A stretch of DNA of 64,000 nucleotides from Mesorhizobium sp. AR07 (GTDB lineage Bacteria > Pseudomonadota > Alphaproteobacteria > Rhizobiales > Rhizobiaceae): NCBI RefSeq assembly GCF_024746815.1, contig NZ_CP080525.1, positions 4,024,501-4,088,500 on the forward strand, in the 5' to 3' direction. Shown piece by piece: positions 62,038-64,000 of this stretch (positions are counted from its first letter, which is position 1; each line of letters opens with the position of its first letter). The position numbers and the translations under genes were made by a program. Under the pieces are notes generated by a model, which saw nothing but the letters and a program-made list of their open reading frames with translations, searched no databases and was not told the DNA's origin.

Positions 62038-63107
62038 GCGAACCGCGCACGCTGCTGGCCATCGATCATGTGTCGAAGAATTTTGGCCGCGTCACCGCGG
62101 TCGACGGCATCTCTCTCGACATCAGGGAGAATGAGTTTTTCGCTCTGCTCGGGCCCTCCGGCTGCGGCAAGACCACGCTGCTGCGCATGCTGGCCGGCTT
62201 CGAGACGCCAAGCGACGGCCGCATCCTGCTCGACGGCCACGACATCGCCAGGACGCCGCCCAACAAGCGGCCGGTCAATTTGATGTTCCAGTCCTACGCA
62301 CTGTTTCCGCATATGAGCGTCCGGGCCAACGTGTCCTATGGTCTTGAAATGGAGCGTTTGCCGGCTCGTGAAATCCGCTCCCGCGTCGACGCCATCCTGG
62401 CGACAACCGAACTCGTTCCCTTCGCCGACCGCAAGCCGGAGCAATTGTCGGGCGGCCAGAAGCAGCGCGTCGCGCTCGCCCGGGCGCTGGTCAAGCGGCC
62501 CCGGCTGCTCCTGCTCGACGAGCCGCTCGGCGCGCTCGACAAGAAATTGCGCGGCGCCATGCAGCTGGAGCTGAAGCGCCTGCAGCACGAAGTCGGCATC
62601 ACCTTCGTCATCGTTACCCACGATCAGGAAGAATCGCTTGTGATGGCCGACCGCATGGCGGTGCTCAAGGACGGCAGGCTGCTGCAATGCGACACGCCGC
62701 ATGCGATCTATGAGCATCCAGCCGACCGTTTCGTCGCCGACTTCATCGGCGTGATGAATTTTGTCCCCGGCAAGGCCACCGCCGATGGCGTGCTCGCGGC
62801 CAATGGCACGCGGATCGCCGGCAAGGTTCCCGCCACGCTGACATCAGGCACATCGGCGGTGGCCTCGGTGCGGCCTGAGCGCATCCGGCTGTTCCCGTCG
62901 CAAGAGACGGCCAATCGGACCACCGGCACGATCGAGGCATTGGCCTATCAGGGGCTCGACCTGCAGCTGCATGTCCGCACGCCCCTGTCGCCCAAACCGT
63001 TCCTGGTGCGTGTCACCGCCGATGCCGCCGACCGGCGGCCGGTCTCGACAGGCGACCAGGTCGAACTCGGCTGGGACGCCGCCGATGTCAGAATTTTCGC
63101 AGAGTGA
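62034..63107 (+). CDS. Polyamine-type ABC transporter ATP-binding protein (PotA-like)
   Basis: A 357-residue ATPase: Walker A GPSGCGKTT, Q-loop LMFQSYALFPH, signature LSGGQKQR, Walker B LLLDEPLGALD and switch IVTHDQ, with a C-terminal TOBE domain (SVRPERIRLFPS). It energises the PotB/PotC-like permeases. The paralogous glycosyltransferase starts 13 bp downstream. Confidence 0.95.
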   Translation: MSEPRTLLAIDHVSKNFGRVTAVDGISLDIRENEFFALLGPSGCGKTTLLRMLAGFETPSDGRILLDGHDIARTPPNKRPVNLMFQSYALFPHMSVRANVSYGLEMERLPAREIRSRVDAILATTELVPFADRKPEQLSGGQKQRVALARALVKRPRLLLLDEPLGALDKKLRGAMQLELKRLQHEVGITFVIVTHDQEESLVMADRMAVLKDGRLLQCDTPHAIYEHPADRFVADFIGVMNFVPGKATADGVLAANGTRIAGKVPATLTSGTSAVASVRPERIRLFPSQETANRTTGTIEALAYQGLDLQLHVRTPLSPKPFLVRVTADAADRRPVSTGDQVELGWDAADVRIFAE

Positions 63108-63119
63108 AGGAGAAGCCTG

Positions 63120-64000
63120 ATGGCGCAGAAGACGATCGCGTTTTTTCCCGAAGCCGCCTACGGCCCGGCACTCAATTCCGTCGGCATCGCCCAGGCGGTC
63201 GAGTCGCGCGGCCACAGAGCGGTGTTCCTCTCCGATCCCGGCTTCGTCGATGTCTACAAGGGCTATGGCTTCGAGGCGCATCCGGTGAACCTCTCCGAAC
63301 CGATGCCGCCCGAGCAGATGGCGAAATTCTGGGAGGATTTCATCAACGGCCACATCCCGAACTTCCGCAAATCGCCCTACGATCAGGTCGACAACTATGT
63401 GAAGGACTGCTGGACGGCGATCGTCGACAGCGCCAAATGGGCGCAGAAGGATCTGCCGCGCGTTCTCGCTGCCATCAAGCCGGACGTGATCTGCGTCGAC
63501 AACGTCATCCTGTTTCCGGCGATCAAGCAGTTCGGCAAGCCGTGGGTGCGCGTCATCTCCTGCTCGGAAAACGAGATCGAGGACGAGGATATCCCGCCGC
63601 ATCTCTCCGGCTGCGGCGAGAACGACCATGCCGGCCACCAGCGCTACCGCGACCATTTCAACGCAGTGATCGAGCCGATCCATGACGACTTCAACGCCTT
63701 CCTCACCGCCAACAAGGAGGCGCCCTATCCGGTCGGCCAGTTCTTCGAGGCCTCGCCGCATCTCAACCTGCTGCTCTATCCCGAGGCGGCAAAGTTCAAG
63801 CGCCGCCATCCCCTCGATCCGGCAAAGTTCCAGTATCTCGAAGGCTGCGTGCGCCAGGAAAAGCCCTACACGGTGCCGACTTTCGCTGAGAATAATGACG
63901 GCCCGCTGCTCTATGTTTCCTTCGGCAGCCTGGGCGCCGGCGATGTCGATCTCCTGAAGCGCATCATCGCGACATTGGGCAAGACCCGCTACCGGGCGCT
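63120..64000 (+). CDS. MGT/UGT-type glycosyltransferase, copy 2 (3' end outside window)
   Basis: The first 293 residues of a GT-B glycosyltransferase, MAQKTIAFFPEAAYGPALNS, alignable throughout with copy 1 at 56131-57414 (VGIAQAV, DNVILFPAIKQFGKPWVRVISCSENE, ASPHLNLLLYPE, EGCVRQEKP, GPLLYVSFGSLGAGDVDLLKRI). The donor-binding C-terminal motif lies beyond the window. AAGGAG precedes the ATG at good spacing. It is the last visible gene of the transporter operon. Confidence 0.9.
   Translation, partial: MAQKTIAFFPEAAYGPALNSVGIAQAVESRGHRAVFLSDPGFVDVYKGYGFEAHPVNLSEPMPPEQMAKFWEDFINGHIPNFRKSPYDQVDNYVKDCWTAIVDSAKWAQKDLPRVLAAIKPDVICVDNVILFPAIKQFGKPWVRVISCSENEIEDEDIPPHLSGCGENDHAGHQRYRDHFNAVIEPIHDDFNAFLTANKEAPYPVGQFFEASPHLNLLLYPEAAKFKRRHPLDPAKFQYLEGCVRQEKPYTVPTFAENNDGPLLYVSFGSLGAGDVDLLKRIIATLGKTRYRA

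Overview
The window is GC-rich (about 64% by eye), tightly packed bacterial chromosome. Gene content, palindromic intergenic repeats, a RirA-type iron box and the pcaIJF/pcaR layout point to an alphaproteobacterium of the Rhizobiales, most likely Mesorhizobium or a close relative. That placement is inference from recognised gene families; no rRNA is present. Both ends cut a gene: a large NAD-glutamate dehydrogenase on the left and a glycosyltransferase on the right.

Layout. 1-22.8 kb is housekeeping and general metabolism: NAD-GDH, an AhpD-like protein, a LysE exporter, TypA/BipA, a PhoD phosphatase, a TetR/MFS divergent pair, pyrophosphatase, a LemA plus triple TPM-domain operon, pyridoxal kinase with a DUF429 protein, a beta-carbonic anhydrase and an M3 oligopeptidase. 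22.8-33.6 kb is a catabolic block: an M81 (MlrC-like) protein, a sugar-type ABC transporter split over two divergent units, an SDR dehydrogenase and an RpiR regulator. It is bracketed by two near-identical ISAs1-family insertion sequences in opposite orientation, each with its own 10-bp target duplication. 33.6-34.5 kb holds yggU/yggT and tRNA-Ala(CGC).

34.8-38.1 kb is the most unusual stretch. An XRE-type regulator is followed by a 31-residue peptide gene, a strong stem-loop, a SagB-type (nitroreductase-fold) dehydrogenase and three small helical proteins of unknown function. It has the architecture of a RiPP-like peptide-modification locus but has no YcaO, radical SAM, protease or exporter gene beside it.

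38.2-43.9 kb carries an iron-regulated-looking exbB-exbD-tonB operon, an isochorismatase-like hydrolase, a frameshifted flavin monooxygenase, a 51-residue membrane protein and an SDR. 44-49.2 kb is a BMP-type (nucleoside/purine-like) ABC transporter. 49.4-53.2 kb is the end of the beta-ketoadipate pathway (pcaIJF) with divergent pcaR. 53.4-64 kb is a divergent polyamine-type locus: a GntR regulator, a glycosyltransferase, a PuuA-like gamma-glutamyl-amine ligase and a PuuB-like oxidase on one strand, and a PotD/B/C/A-like transporter followed by a second, paralogous glycosyltransferase on the other.

The intergenic spaces are full of palindromic repeat elements, called here families A to H. Some are nested inside each other, the IS copies sit in their loops, and several supply start codons, stop codons or ribosome-binding sites to neighbouring genes. 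In all three ABC systems a repeat or terminator lies right after the binding-protein gene.
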